Source: Paractinoplanes pyxinae (GTDB lineage Bacteria; Actinomycetota; Actinomycetes; Mycobacteriales; Micromonosporaceae). From it: a DNA stretch of 64,000 nt. Position 1 is the first letter of the stretch; every line of letters begins with the position of its first letter. The translations under genes were made by a program, and so were the position numbers. This document shows positions 26,397-34,946 of this stretch, one piece after another. The notes under the pieces are model-generated. The model searched no databases, was not told the origin of the DNA, and saw nothing but the letters and a program-made list of their open reading frames with translations. Where the stretch lies: contig NZ_JAPNTZ010000014.1 in NCBI RefSeq assembly GCF_026626335.1, forward strand, positions 62,001 through 126,000, written 5' to 3'.

Positions 26397-26918
26397 TCAG
26401 AGGAAGGTGCGGATCACCCGCGTCCGCCCGCCGAGCGCTTCTCGTACCTCTCCGAGGAATTGCGGATCCAGCGGCGGCCAGTTCTCGAAGGCCACGGCAG
26501 GCGCGCCGAAGGCGAACGGCCACGGCGCCGGCCAGTTCCCGATGGGCGCGCTCCAGCCGCATTCCTGGCAGCTCAACGCTGGCTCGGTCGCGCCCAGCCA
26601 CGTGTCGAAGGCGGCCTTGACCGCATCGGTGCCGACCCGCGCCCCGCACCGGTCGCAGTTCGGCCGGGCCCAGTTGCTGAACGAGTGGTACATCGAGGGC
26701 TCGGTGTGGATCTTCACTCCGTTGTCCTCGTGGTCTGCCCACTGCACTCCGGGCTCGAGGACGGTCGCCGCGGCAGGCCCGGGTTCGTAGGGCAGGTCGG
26801 GCCCGCGCCGGTCGACGACGATGTTCAGCTCGACGAGCGCATCGGCCAGCCGGCGGGCGATGCCGGCTGCGTCGCCACCGCCGTCGATGCGGACGACCAC
26901 CTCGCGTCGAAAGCTCAT
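26397..26918 (-). CDS. Hypothetical zinc-ribbon protein
   Basis: 173 residues. Two CxxC pairs, NCDRCGAR and SCQECGWS, about 30 residues apart, should bind one zinc. The N terminus (MSFRREVVVRIDGGGDAAGIARRLADAL) is alpha/beta. The C-terminal half is Trp/Pro-rich (GNWPAPWPFAFGAP). Start ATG 26918. First gene of a two-gene operon. Function not assignable. Confidence 0.62.
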   Translation of the reverse strand: MSFRREVVVRIDGGGDAAGIARRLADALVELNIVVDRRGPDLPYEPGPAAATVLEPGVQWADHEDNGVKIHTEPSMYHSFSNWARPNCDRCGARVGTDAVKAAFDTWLGATEPALSCQECGWSAPIGNWPAPWPFAFGAPAVAFENWPPLDPQFLGEVREALGGRTRVIRTFL

Positions 26919-26989
26919 TCCGCGACCATAACGGCGCCCGCCGACGTCAACAGTCACACGATCGTGCGTCATCGGTGTTCGATGTGGTG

Positions 26990-27337
26990 ATGGACATTGT
27001 CGGTTTGGGATGGCTGGGAACACGAACGCGCAATGCGGACGCGCTCGCCGCCTTCTATCAAGACGTGCTGGGGCTGCGCCCGACGCACACCGAGCCCGGC
27101 TTCTGGGTGTTCACGCTGCCCAGCGGCTACAACGTGGAGGTGTTCGACGAGTCGTACGCCGGGAAGGAGCACTTCGACACCGGGCCGGTCGGTGGCTTCG
27201 CGGTCCGTGATCTGGCCGGCGCCGTGGCTGAGTTGCGCGCGGCCGGTGTCGAGCTCGTCGGCGAGGCTGGCCCGACGTGGCAGCACTTCCGCGGCCCCGA
27301 CGGCAACGTGTACGAGTTGGTCGAGGCCAAGCCTTAG
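26990..27337 (+). CDS. VOC-family (glyoxalase-fold) protein
   Basis: About 115 residues: one glyoxalase/bleomycin-resistance module. MDIVGLGWLGTRTRNADALA, AFYQDVLGLRP, FTLPSGYNVEVFD, and the closing FRGPDGNVYELVE. Glyoxalase-type metal ligands are partly kept (Glu in YELVE). ATG 26990 preferred; a GTG at 26975 would add five residues. The 3' end overlaps the convergent BTAD regulator by 4 bp. The substrate is unknown. Confidence 0.8.
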   Translation: MDIVGLGWLGTRTRNADALAAFYQDVLGLRPTHTEPGFWVFTLPSGYNVEVFDESYAGKEHFDTGPVGGFAVRDLAGAVAELRAAGVELVGEAGPTWQHFRGPDGNVYELVEAKP

Positions 27338-30300
27338 GCGCGGGCGGCCGCTTCGGCCCGGTCGCAGGCCGGTTCGAGCAGCGCCAGATAGCCGGACGCG
27401 CGTCGAGCGCGGGGCAGGAAGCGGCGCAACGCGTCGTGGTCGCCGGCCGCCTCGAGCACCTGGAGCATGATCAGGGCTTCGTGCGGGATCTCCTCGGGGC
27501 CGGGCCGCCGGTCCAGCGCGACCAGCCGCTCGGCCAGCGACCGGGCGGTGGGGATATCACCGCGCTGCAGGGCCAGGCGAGCCCGCAGCACTTCGGCGTT
27601 CCCGGGGTGGACGAGGTCGGGCTCGACGGTGGCGGCGACCTTCACGGCCTCCGGCCGGTCGCCGCGACGGGCCAGGACGAGCGCGGCAACCAGCGGGCCG
27701 CTGCGGATGTACGGGCAGCTCATGGCGGCCACCGGGCCCTGACGCAGCCGCAGGTGCTCATCCACGTACGGGTCGATCTCGGCGTCCCGGCCCAGCTGTT
27801 CCAGGCAGATCATCACCAATGCGGTGCCGTGCAGGCGGTCGTGCGGGGAGAGCTCGCGGGCCAGGCCGTACGACTGATGGGCGTGGTCGAGGGCCGTCCG
27901 GTAGTCGCCGCGGACGTCGCCGACGACCAGGCTGGCGATGAGGTGCCCGAGCGCACGGTCGCGCTGGCTGCCCTCCTGCTCGACCAGCTTCACCTCGTCC
28001 AGCACGGCGGTGACGGCGTCGTCGTAGCGGCCCTCCTGGAAATGGACGGCGGCCCGGCCGAGCAGCGCCATCGCGCGCAGTGTGGGCGAACCGACCTGTC
28101 CGGCCAGGGTCTCGGCGTCGGCCGCGGCTCGGCGCCGGCCTTCCACGCGTACGGGATCAATGCGGCCCGTCCACGCCCAGCGCCCACCACAGAGCGCCCG
28201 CAGGGCGAGGAGCTGCGCCTTCGTGGGCGGATCGATGACCACGGCCAGCCCCTCGTCGATCACCCGGTCGCCCAGCGCCGGATCGGCCGGCTCCCGGAAA
28301 CCGCCCCAGCGCGCCACGACCATCTGCGCGGTCTTCAGGCAGAGCGCGGCCCGCCGGTCGCCGTGACCGGGCGCGTCCCGGAGCGCGGTGATCGCGTCAC
28401 GCCACGCCCGCACGGCCTTGTCCCCGTCGTACGCGGTCTCGTGGTCGTCGCCGAGGGCTTCGAGCGCCGTGGCCCGCTCGGCCGGGTTCGACGCGTGCCG
28501 CAAGGCGGTGCGATGCAGGTCGAGCGCGCGCGGAACGGCGTACCGCCGACGGGCGCTCACCCCGGCCGTGATCAGCGACCGGAAGGCCTTGCCGCGCGTC
28601 CACTCGTCGACGTCGGCCGCCGCGGCGTAGTGGACGGCAACCAGCTCGATCACCTCGCCGATGCGCTCCCGCGACACTTCCTCCAGCCAGGCGGCGACCT
28701 CGGCGTGACCGGCCGCGCGTTCGGCGACGGGCAGGCTGGCGTACGCGACATCGCGCAGCAAGGCGTGCTGGAACGCGTACTCGTCCTGGCCGGTGACCAG
28801 CGCCGACGGGCGCGCCCGGACCAGTCCGCGACTCTCCAGGGCGGACAGCAGGCCGGGCAGGTCAGGCCCGAGTCGTACGCGTAATGGTGTCGTCCAGAAG
28901 ACCCGGCCCATCACGGCGGCCGCCTGCAGCAGCCGTTTCTCGCCCGCGGGCAGCGCATCGACCCGGGCCGCCAGCAGGGCGTGCAACGTGTCGGGCAGGC
29001 CACCGCCGGCGTTCTCGGCCAGGTGGGCGGCCAGCTGACCCAGGAAGTACGGGTTGCCTTCGGCCCGCGTGAGGATTTCGGTGCGCCGCCGCGGATCGAG
29101 CCGGACGGCCTGGGGGAGCGCGTCGAGCAGGGCGCGGCTGTCGTCGGAAGGCAGGGAGCGCAGCGACACCATCGAGACGTCGGGCAGGTCGGGCCGGCTC
29201 TCCAGAAACTCAGGCCGCGCGGTCGTCAGCAGCACCACCGGCCCGGCCGAGCGCGTGACCAGCCGCGACAGCATGCCGACGAGCGGGGCGCCGGCCCAGT
29301 GCAGATCCTCGACCACCAGCAGCAACGGCCCGCGGTCGGCGAACGCGGTGGCCAGGCGCGGCCAGGCGCGCCCCAGCTCGTCGGCGACGTCCCGCGGGTC
29401 GGCCTGGTCGAGCGGATTGTCCGGCAGCCGAATCGCCGCGGTGGTGGCCAGCGCGAACACGGTCGCCTCGAGCTCGTCCGGGCTGAGCCGCTGACCAGCG
29501 AAGACCTGCGTCAGCCGCGACCGCAGACGCTGCGGAGCCCCGGCGGTGTCGCCGAGCGGAATGCCGCAGGCTTCGCGCAAGATCTCACCCAGAGCCCAGT
29601 ACGTGATCCCGCTCCCGGCGGCGAGGCAGCGACCATGCAGGACGCGCAGACCCGGCCGGCAGGCCACCGCCTCCCGAACGAGCCGCGTCTTACCGATCCC
29701 AGCCACCCCGGTGACCGTGATCAGGCGCGGCTGGCGGGTCGTCACGGCCTCGTCGATCAATCCGAGTACGGCAGTCAGCTCACCGGCGCGGCCGATCATC
29801 GGGGCTTCATGCTGGCGACGGGCGTCCGTGCTGCCGTCCGGTGCAACCGAGAGCAGCCGCCGGGCGATGAGCGGGGCTCCGGCCTCTTGCGGTCCGTCGG
29901 GTTTCTGTGGTTCGCCGGCTTGCGGGAGCTTCCCGGCTTTCGGCGGGACGCCAGCCATCTGTGGATGGCCGGCTTTCAGCAGCTCTCCCGCATCTTGGCC
30001 GGGGCGCCGATCCGGTGGTCTGGGGTGATGGCGTTCGCCGACCACGCGGCCACCCTGCGGTTCGCTCACTTCCCGCGGTTCGCCGACTTCCTGCCGTTCG
30101 ATCACTTCCTGCGTATCGGTCAGTTCCTGCAGTTCGCCGACCTGCCGTCGTTCGATCACTTCCTGCGGATCGCTCAGTTCCTGTGCTTCACCGAACCGAA
30201 ATTGCGTTTGGTCGGCCGCGCGCCGGGTGCGTTCGGCGGCGAGCAACGTACGAGGTGCGGCCGCCGCCCGAAGCCGCGCCGCAGTGTCGAGGACAGCGCC

Positions 30301-31719
30301 ACCGATCAGCCACAGCTCATCCGGCGCAATGATCTGACCGGAATCAACGCCGAGCCGGATCGGCCCATCGAACCGTCGCAGAATCTCGGCGCCGGCCCGC
30401 AGCGCCCGATCCGCGTGATCCTCACGGGCGGTCGGATAGCCGAACACCCCGATCACACCCCCGCCGACCACCGGCTGCACGGCGCCACCCCACCGAACGA
30501 CAATCTCGCGCAGCAAGGCGGTCCACTCGGCCGTTTCCCGCCGCGCGTTCTCGGGATCGGCGTCCCTTCGGCGTACGCCCCTGAGGTCCGCATCAAGGAC
30601 GGTGACCAGCTTGCGTTCCTCAGAGATGCGAGCGCCCTTCTGCGTGGAGCGACTCACACCGCCGGGTTCGTGCGGGCGGCGGGCGGTGTCGGTTTCGGGC
30701 GGATCGCCCGCGTTGCCGTGTTCGTGCGGGCTGCGGGCAGAGTCGGTTTCGGGTGGAGGGCCGCCTGCCCCGGAGTGGGTCAGGGCAGGTAGATGGCCTG
30801 CGTTGCCGTGCTCGTGCGGGCTGCGGGCAGAGTCGGTTTCGGGTGGATGGCCTGCGTTGCCGTGCTCGTGTGGGTGGCGGGCGGTGTCGGTTTCGGGCGG
30901 ATGGCCCGCGTTGCCGTGCTCGTGCGGGCGGCGGGCAGAGCCGGGTTCGATGGGGTTCCCGATGCCAGGTTCTCGCGGCCGGATCGTCGTGCCGGGAGCG
31001 GACTCGGCCCTGGTGAAGGTGGCGTCGGCGGGGCGGCTCTCGATGAGGGAGCGGTGCAGTCGCTGCAAGTCATGGCGCGGCTCGACGCCGAGGTCGGCCC
31101 GTAGCCGCGCGGCCAGCCGGTCGTACCAGCGCAAGGCGAGATGCCGGTGGCCGCGTTCCGCTTCGAGGCGGATCAGCCGCCCGTACGCCTCCTCGTGCAG
31201 CGGATCGAACGCGATCAGCCGGACGAGATCGACTTCGGCCCGGTGTGGTTCGGAGCGGGCGGAACGCTCAAACAGCAACGAAACGACACTGTCGCGCAGT
31301 TGCGTGCGGCGCGGTTCTGTCCAGTCGTCAAAGCGGTTCTCCGGGAGCAGGTCGCCCACGTAGAGGGCGAGAGCGGCCTCGACGTCGCCGCGCCGCGCGG
31401 CGTCCTCGAAACTGTCCACATCTGTCCACAGGTCGGCCGGCGCCAGAGCGAGCATGCCGTCGCGTTGCCGAAGACGGTCGGCGCCCAGAACACGACGCGC
31501 GAAGTGCAGGGCCTTGTTCAGCCGCCGGACGCCGACATCCGCGTCCGCCTCGGGCCAGAGCAGGTCGACGGCCTCCTCGCGGTGCAGCCGACGACGCAGA
31601 ACCAGCAGCTTCACCAGCGCGGTGGCGCCGCTGCGCCGCCACTCGCCGTCGGGCACGAGCCGGCCCGCGACCTCCACCCGGAAGTCGCCGAGCGTCCAGA
31701 CACGCAGGCCGGCGGGCAT
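27334..31719 (-). CDS. AfsR/SARP-type regulator: BTAD, cyclase-like domain, AAA ATPase and TPR
   Basis: Large multidomain regulator, 1,461 residues. Residues ~1-95 are an OmpR-type winged helix (LRVWTLGDFRVEVAG), and ~95-240 the bacterial transcriptional activation domain. ~255-360 is a His/Glu/Pro linker made of 18-residue repeats, ~367-500 a degenerate class III cyclase-like domain, and ~500-555 a second repetitive linker (54-nt units). The NTPase has Walker A GVAGIGKT near 670 and Walker B LLLVVEDLHWA near 797. TPR-like helices follow to the end. Such proteins activate secondary-metabolite or stress genes on ATP binding. Divergent from the methyltransferase gene. Lone cyclase fusion and expanded linkers are unusual. 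Confidence 0.85.
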   Translation of the reverse strand: MPAGLRVWTLGDFRVEVAGRLVPDGEWRRSGATALVKLLVLRRRLHREEAVDLLWPEADADVGVRRLNKALHFARRVLGADRLRQRDGMLALAPADLWTDVDSFEDAARRGDVEAALALYVGDLLPENRFDDWTEPRRTQLRDSVVSLLFERSARSEPHRAEVDLVRLIAFDPLHEEAYGRLIRLEAERGHRHLALRWYDRLAARLRADLGVEPRHDLQRLHRSLIESRPADATFTRAESAPGTTIRPREPGIGNPIEPGSARRPHEHGNAGHPPETDTARHPHEHGNAGHPPETDSARSPHEHGNAGHLPALTHSGAGGPPPETDSARSPHEHGNAGDPPETDTARRPHEPGGVSRSTQKGARISEERKLVTVLDADLRGVRRRDADPENARRETAEWTALLREIVVRWGGAVQPVVGGGVIGVFGYPTAREDHADRALRAGAEILRRFDGPIRLGVDSGQIIAPDELWLIGGAVLDTAARLRAAAAPRTLLAAERTRRAADQTQFRFGEAQELSDPQEVIERRQVGELQELTDTQEVIERQEVGEPREVSEPQGGRVVGERHHPRPPDRRPGQDAGELLKAGHPQMAGVPPKAGKLPQAGEPQKPDGPQEAGAPLIARRLLSVAPDGSTDARRQHEAPMIGRAGELTAVLGLIDEAVTTRQPRLITVTGVAGIGKTRLVREAVACRPGLRVLHGRCLAAGSGITYWALGEILREACGIPLGDTAGAPQRLRSRLTQVFAGQRLSPDELEATVFALATTAAIRLPDNPLDQADPRDVADELGRAWPRLATAFADRGPLLLVVEDLHWAGAPLVGMLSRLVTRSAGPVVLLTTARPEFLESRPDLPDVSMVSLRSLPSDDSRALLDALPQAVRLDPRRRTEILTRAEGNPYFLGQLAAHLAENAGGGLPDTLHALLAARVDALPAGEKRLLQAAAVMGRVFWTTPLRVRLGPDLPGLLSALESRGLVRARPSALVTGQDEYAFQHALLRDVAYASLPVAERAAGHAEVAAWLEEVSRERIGEVIELVAVHYAAAADVDEWTRGKAFRSLITAGVSARRRYAVPRALDLHRTALRHASNPAERATALEALGDDHETAYDGDKAVRAWRDAITALRDAPGHGDRRAALCLKTAQMVVARWGGFREPADPALGDRVIDEGLAVVIDPPTKAQLLALRALCGGRWAWTGRIDPVRVEGRRRAAADAETLAGQVGSPTLRAMALLGRAAVHFQEGRYDDAVTAVLDEVKLVEQEGSQRDRALGHLIASLVVGDVRGDYRTALDHAHQSYGLARELSPHDRLHGTALVMICLEQLGRDAEIDPYVDEHLRLRQGPVAAMSCPYIRSGPLVAALVLARRGDRPEAVKVAATVEPDLVHPGNAEVLRARLALQRGDIPTARSLAERLVALDRRPGPEEIPHEALIMLQVLEAAGDHDALRRFLPRARRASGYLALLEPACDRAEAAARA
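30045..30220. repeat. 54-nt in-frame repeat, second linker of the BTAD regulator
   Basis: TTCGATCACTTCCTGCG recurs at 30097 and 30151, 54 bases apart, with related flanks before and after. The encoded pattern is QEL(S/T)D(P/T)QEVIER-x-x-VGE, 18 residues per unit. Confidence 0.8.
30655..30955. repeat. 54-nt in-frame repeat array, first linker of the BTAD regulator
   Basis: GCGTTGCCGTG recurs at about 30710, 30800, 30854 and 30908 (spacings 90, 54, 54). On the minus strand each unit encodes PHEHGNAGHPPETDSARS-like sequence of 18 residues. One unit has a 36-nt in-frame insertion. About five units in all. Confidence 0.88.
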
Positions 31720-31824
31720 CCGATGATTGTGCGCCGTTCACTTGCGCGGTGCGGACAGCAAACGGACACAGATGGGAAATCGTCGTCGCTAGTTTGCCGT
31801 CGAAAACTGACGGAAGGAACAGAA

Positions 31825-32889
31825 GTGAGCACTACGACGACAGTGAACGAGCAGAAACTGATGGAATTCGTGTTCAAGTCGGTCGGCGACTTCGGCGCGA
31901 TGCTGGCCGGGTCGATGGCGGTGATCGGCGACAAGCTGGGGCTGTACCGAGCCATGGCCGGCGCCGGGCCGATGACCCCGGCCGAGTTGGCCGGCCGCAC
32001 GGAAACGGCCGAACGCTATGTACGCGAATGGTTGTGCGCGCAAGCGGCCGCGGGCTACGTCGACTATGTCGGCGACGACCGGTTTGAGCTCCCGGCCGAG
32101 CACGCGATCGCGCTCACCGACGAGACCAGCCCCGCGTGCGTGATCGGCGGGTTCGAGCTCATGCTGGCGGCCGCGCGGTCGACCGATCGGCTGGTGACGG
32201 CGTTCCGCACGGGAGTGGGCGTCGGCTGGCACGAGCACCACGCCGACCTGTTCGAGGGATGTGAGCGGTTCTTCCGCCCCGGCTACAACGGGAACCTGGT
32301 CGCTTCGTGGATCCCGGCCATGGACGGGGTCGCCGAGCGCCTGGGGAACGGGATCCGGGTCGCCGACGTGGGCTGCGGCTTCGGCGCCTCGACGATCCTG
32401 ATGGCCGCGGCCTACCCGGCGTCGACCTTCGTCGGCACGGACTATCACGAAGCGTCGATCGCCTCCGCGCAAGAACGAGCAGCCGCAGCCGGCGTCGGCA
32501 ACCGGACGCGGTTCGAGGCCGGCCGGGCCAAGGAGCTGAGCGGCGACTACGGCCTGATCTGCCTGTTCGACTGCCTGCACGACATGGGCGATCCGGTCGG
32601 CGTGCTGCGCCACCTGCGCGATCACCTGGACGCCGACGGCAGCGTGCTCCTGGTCGAGCCGTACGCGGGAGACACCGTGAGTGACAACCTCAACCCCGTG
32701 GGGGCGGTCTACTACGGAGCGTCGACGTTGTTGTGTACGCCGAACTCGCTGTCGCAAGAGGTCGGGACGGCGCTGGGCGCGCAAGCCGGCGAGGCCCGGT
32801 TGCGCGAGGTCGCGGCGCAGGCCGGCTTCACCCGGTTCCAGCGGGTGGCCGAGACGCCGTTCAACCTGGTCTTCCAGGTTCGTCAGTAG
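31825..32889 (+). CDS. SAM-dependent class I methyltransferase with N-terminal winged helix
   Basis: 354 residues. The N-terminal ~100 residues form a dimerisation/winged-helix part (LGLYRAMAGAGPMTPAELAGRT, YVREWLCAQAAAGYV). The SAM-binding motif is RVADVGCGFGAS near 177-187, followed by FVGTDYHEASI and LLVEPYAGDTV. GTG 31825 has GGAAGGAA upstream. It is divergent from the BTAD regulator, 105 bp apart, so it is a possible target. The 3' end overlaps the convergent PRC-barrel gene by 29 bp. Substrate unknown. Confidence 0.84.
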   Translation: MSTTTTVNEQKLMEFVFKSVGDFGAMLAGSMAVIGDKLGLYRAMAGAGPMTPAELAGRTETAERYVREWLCAQAAAGYVDYVGDDRFELPAEHAIALTDETSPACVIGGFELMLAAARSTDRLVTAFRTGVGVGWHEHHADLFEGCERFFRPGYNGNLVASWIPAMDGVAERLGNGIRVADVGCGFGASTILMAAAYPASTFVGTDYHEASIASAQERAAAAGVGNRTRFEAGRAKELSGDYGLICLFDCLHDMGDPVGVLRHLRDHLDADGSVLLVEPYAGDTVSDNLNPVGAVYYGASTLLCTPNSLSQEVGTALGAQAGEARLREVAAQAGFTRFQRVAETPFNLVFQVRQ

Positions 32890-33547
32890 GCTCCGTCTCG
32901 AGGTTGATGCGCTCCCGGCGTACGGGCGCACTGATCACTTCTTCGTCCCGGACGGTTTCCTTGCTCAGACGGACTCGTTCGACCGGCACGGATTCGGTGG
33001 TGACGACCGGGCGCTCGGCATGCAGGATCATGTCGGGCGCCACGCCGTCGTCGCCCGTCGGCTCGTCGTCCGCCGTGACGGGCACTTCTTCTAGGCGTAC
33101 CTCCTCGCGCGTGACAGGCACGGTGACCTGGACTTCCTCGGTGACCAGATACTTGCGAAGACGCACTTTGGTGGTCGGCTCCCGCACGGTGCCGGCCACC
33201 AGCCGTTCCTCGGACCGCGTCATGGCGTCGTCCGCGCCGCCGAGACCGTAGTAGGCGGAAAGGCGGTCGGCGTCCTCACGGCTCAGGGGAACGTCGGTCT
33301 GCCGGATCGGAGCCTGCGTCACCCGCTCGCGATCGACGGCCACGATCAGCCGGCCGTCGTCGAGCCGGGCGCCGGTCAGCGGCACGAAAGATTCCTGGAA
33401 GCTGAGCGTGCCGGTCCGCACCGTCACCCAGAGTGGATCGCCGCTCTCCGGATCGACGTAGACCTGCTCGACCGGCCCGACCCGCTCGCCGCTGGTGTCG
33501 AACACCTCAAGGCCCTGCAGATGACCGAGGTCGTCCTGGCTGATCAC
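32861..33547 (-). CDS. PRC-barrel and DUF2382 (YsnF/AvaK) stress-type protein
   Basis: 228 residues. Residues ~1-80 are a PRC-barrel (LQGLEVFDTSGERVGPVEQVYVD, VPLTGARLDDGRLIVAVD). ~130-225 are a DUF2382 domain of charged strands (LRKYLVTEEVQVTVPVTREEVRLEEVPV, ETVRDEEVISAPVRRERINLE). Such proteins are linked to general stress responses in actinomycetes. Start ATG 33547. Cytoplasmic; no partner adjacent. Confidence 0.87.
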   Translation of the reverse strand: MISQDDLGHLQGLEVFDTSGERVGPVEQVYVDPESGDPLWVTVRTGTLSFQESFVPLTGARLDDGRLIVAVDRERVTQAPIRQTDVPLSREDADRLSAYYGLGGADDAMTRSEERLVAGTVREPTTKVRLRKYLVTEEVQVTVPVTREEVRLEEVPVTADDEPTGDDGVAPDMILHAERPVVTTESVPVERVRLSKETVRDEEVISAPVRRERINLETEPTDEPGRPG

Positions 33548-33637
33548 TGTGTTCCCTTCGTCGGCCGTTCCTCTTCCGTACCCGCGCCGACGGTCATCTC
33601 ACCTCTGTTCCCTCCTTCCGTTGACGCAACCAAGTGA

Positions 33638-33676
33638 TTGCTATAACGTTCATAGCAACTAAGTGATTGCTACTGA
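33638..33676. promoter_or_regulatory. Palindrome and direct repeat upstream of the SRPBCC/arsR operon
   Basis: TTGCTAT-N7-ATAGCAA at 33638-33658 is an inverted repeat. AAGTGATTGCTA occurs twice, at 33632 and about 33661, so a second half-site lies next to the SRPBCC ribosome-binding site. A likely operator for the ArsR protein encoded by the second gene of the operon. Confidence 0.68.
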
Positions 33677-33686
33677 AGGAGCGGAC

Positions 33687-34121
33687 ATGAGCTTTCCGGA
33701 TCGCATCGAGCGGACGATGGAGCTGGCCCAGCCGGTCGAGAAGGTGTGGGCCGCGCTGACCACGGCCGAAGGGCTGGGCACCTGGTTCGGCAACACAGCC
33801 GAGGTCGACCTGCGTGTCGGGGGAGAAGCCAAGCTCGCGTGGACGAGCGGCGACACCGCGACACTGACGATCGAGCGGGTCGAGCCGCCGACCGTGTTCG
33901 CCTACACCTGGCCCATCCACGGGCTGCCCGACGGCGACCCGAGGCGCACCTATGTGGAGTTCACGCTGGTGCCCTCGGGCGGCGGCACTACGCTGACCGT
34001 GGTCGAGTCCGGGTTCGCGCAAACGAACGGGGACGAGCACAAGGCGGCATTCTCGGGCAACACCGAGGGCTGGAAGAACGAACTGGGTGAGCTGGTCGCG
34101 TATCTCGATGGAAAACTCTGA
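33687..34121 (+). CDS. SRPBCC (AHSA1/START-like) protein
   Basis: 144 residues, ligand-cavity fold. FPDRIERTMELAQPVEKVWAALT, LGTWFG, TYVEFTLVPSGGGTTLTVVESGF, EGWKNELGELVAYLDG. ATG 33687 follows GAAGGAG; the earlier in-frame ATG would overlap the operator. Overlaps the arsR start by 14 bp. AHSA1-type/ArsR pairs are common in actinomycetes; the ligand is unknown. Confidence 0.87.
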   Translation: MSFPDRIERTMELAQPVEKVWAALTTAEGLGTWFGNTAEVDLRVGGEAKLAWTSGDTATLTIERVEPPTVFAYTWPIHGLPDGDPRRTYVEFTLVPSGGGTTLTVVESGFAQTNGDEHKAAFSGNTEGWKNELGELVAYLDGKL

Positions 34122-34437
34122 CCTGGAGTCGGTGGCGCAGGAGGTCTTCGCGGCCCTGGCCGACCCGAGCCGGCGGGCGATTCTCGCCGCTCTGGCGGCC
34201 CGGGGCCCGGCCACCGCGACCGACCTCGCCGCCCAGCTGCCGATCACCCGCCAAGCCATCGCCAAGCACCTGACCCTGCTGGCCGAGGCCGGCCTGGTCA
34301 TCCCCGAGCCGGGCGAGCGGCGCCGCGTGCGCTACCGCCTCGACTCGGCCCCGATGAAGGTGGCCCAGCAGTTCCTCGGCGTCCTGGCCCGCGACTGGGA
34401 CGGCCCACTGGCCGCCCTGCGAGACCAGCTCAAATAG
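34108..34437 (+). CDS. ArsR-family transcriptional regulator
   Basis: 109 residues, winged helix. ALADPSRRAILAALAARG, LAAQLPITRQAIAKHLTLLAEAGLV, and the wing GERRRVRYRLDSAPM. No metal-binding Cys pair, so it belongs to the metal-independent group paired with SRPBCC proteins. Coupled to the upstream gene by overlap. Likely represses its own operon through the palindrome at 33638. Confidence 0.87.
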   Translation: MENSDLESVAQEVFAALADPSRRAILAALAARGPATATDLAAQLPITRQAIAKHLTLLAEAGLVIPEPGERRRVRYRLDSAPMKVAQQFLGVLARDWDGPLAALRDQLK

Positions 34438-34710
34438 CGCCCGGCCCCGATCGCACACTTCCTGATCGCTGCCGACTGCGCGCTGTTGAGCGTTTAAGGC
34501 CGCGCGTCGCTGGATGTTGCTGGCTGCACGCCGGTGTGCGTTCACGACTGCGTATCGCTGGACGATGCCGGCCGCGCGCTGCCGAGCGTTCACCACTGCG
34601 CATCGCTGGACGTTGCGGGCCGCGCGCTGCCGAGCGTTCACCACTGCGCATCGCTGGACGTCGCCGACTGCGCATTGCTGCACGTTTCCGTCGTCGTTCC
34701 CCGTGAAGCG
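34438..34710. repeat. 48-bp tandem repeat array after arsR
   Basis: About four to five copies of a 48-bp unit. TCGCTGGA anchors fall at about 34507, 34555, 34603 and 34651. The best unit reads CATCGCTGGACGTTGCGGGC, CGCGCGCTGCCGAGCGTTCA, CCACTGCG. The two central copies are nearly identical. The left part (34440-34500) is related but diverged. The gap is 296 bp and separates two genes on the same strand. A minus-strand open frame crosses it but has no start signal or family. Confidence 0.88.
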
Positions 34711-34733
34711 GCGGCCGATTGAAGGAGGCACCG

Positions 34734-34937
34734 ATGTTCGATCCCGCCGCCGTGATCCAGGCCGACAAGGCCATGAAGCGTCACATCCTGTCCGCCCGCC
34801 CCGACGCGCCCGTGGTCCCCGACCCTCCGCCGAAACGGCCGAACCACGCCGTACGCCGTCGCATGGTGTTCGTTCTACGGCGGTTGGCCGACCGTTTGGA
34901 GCCTCGCAGCACGAATGCGTGCGTTTCCAACTCGTAG
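34734..34937 (+). CDS. Small hypothetical protein
   Basis: 67 residues, basic and Pro-rich (VVPDPPPKRPNHAVRRRMVFVLRRLADRLEP). ATG 34734 has a good GGAGG at proper spacing. No family recognised. Nine bases separate it from the next gene, so an operon is likely. Confidence 0.5.
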   Translation: MFDPAAVIQADKAMKRHILSARPDAPVVPDPPPKRPNHAVRRRMVFVLRRLADRLEPRSTNACVSNS

Positions 34938-34946
34938 AGTGCGGCC

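Noticed and set aside
28981-30792. Plus-strand frame of 603 codons opposite the BTAD regulator
   Set aside because: It is antisense to the Walker A/B and TPR coding region and shows no domain.
33988-34731. Minus-strand frame of 247 codons crossing the 48-bp array
   Set aside because: It covers arsR antisense and translates the repeats into Arg/Ala/Gln blocks; no start signal or domain.
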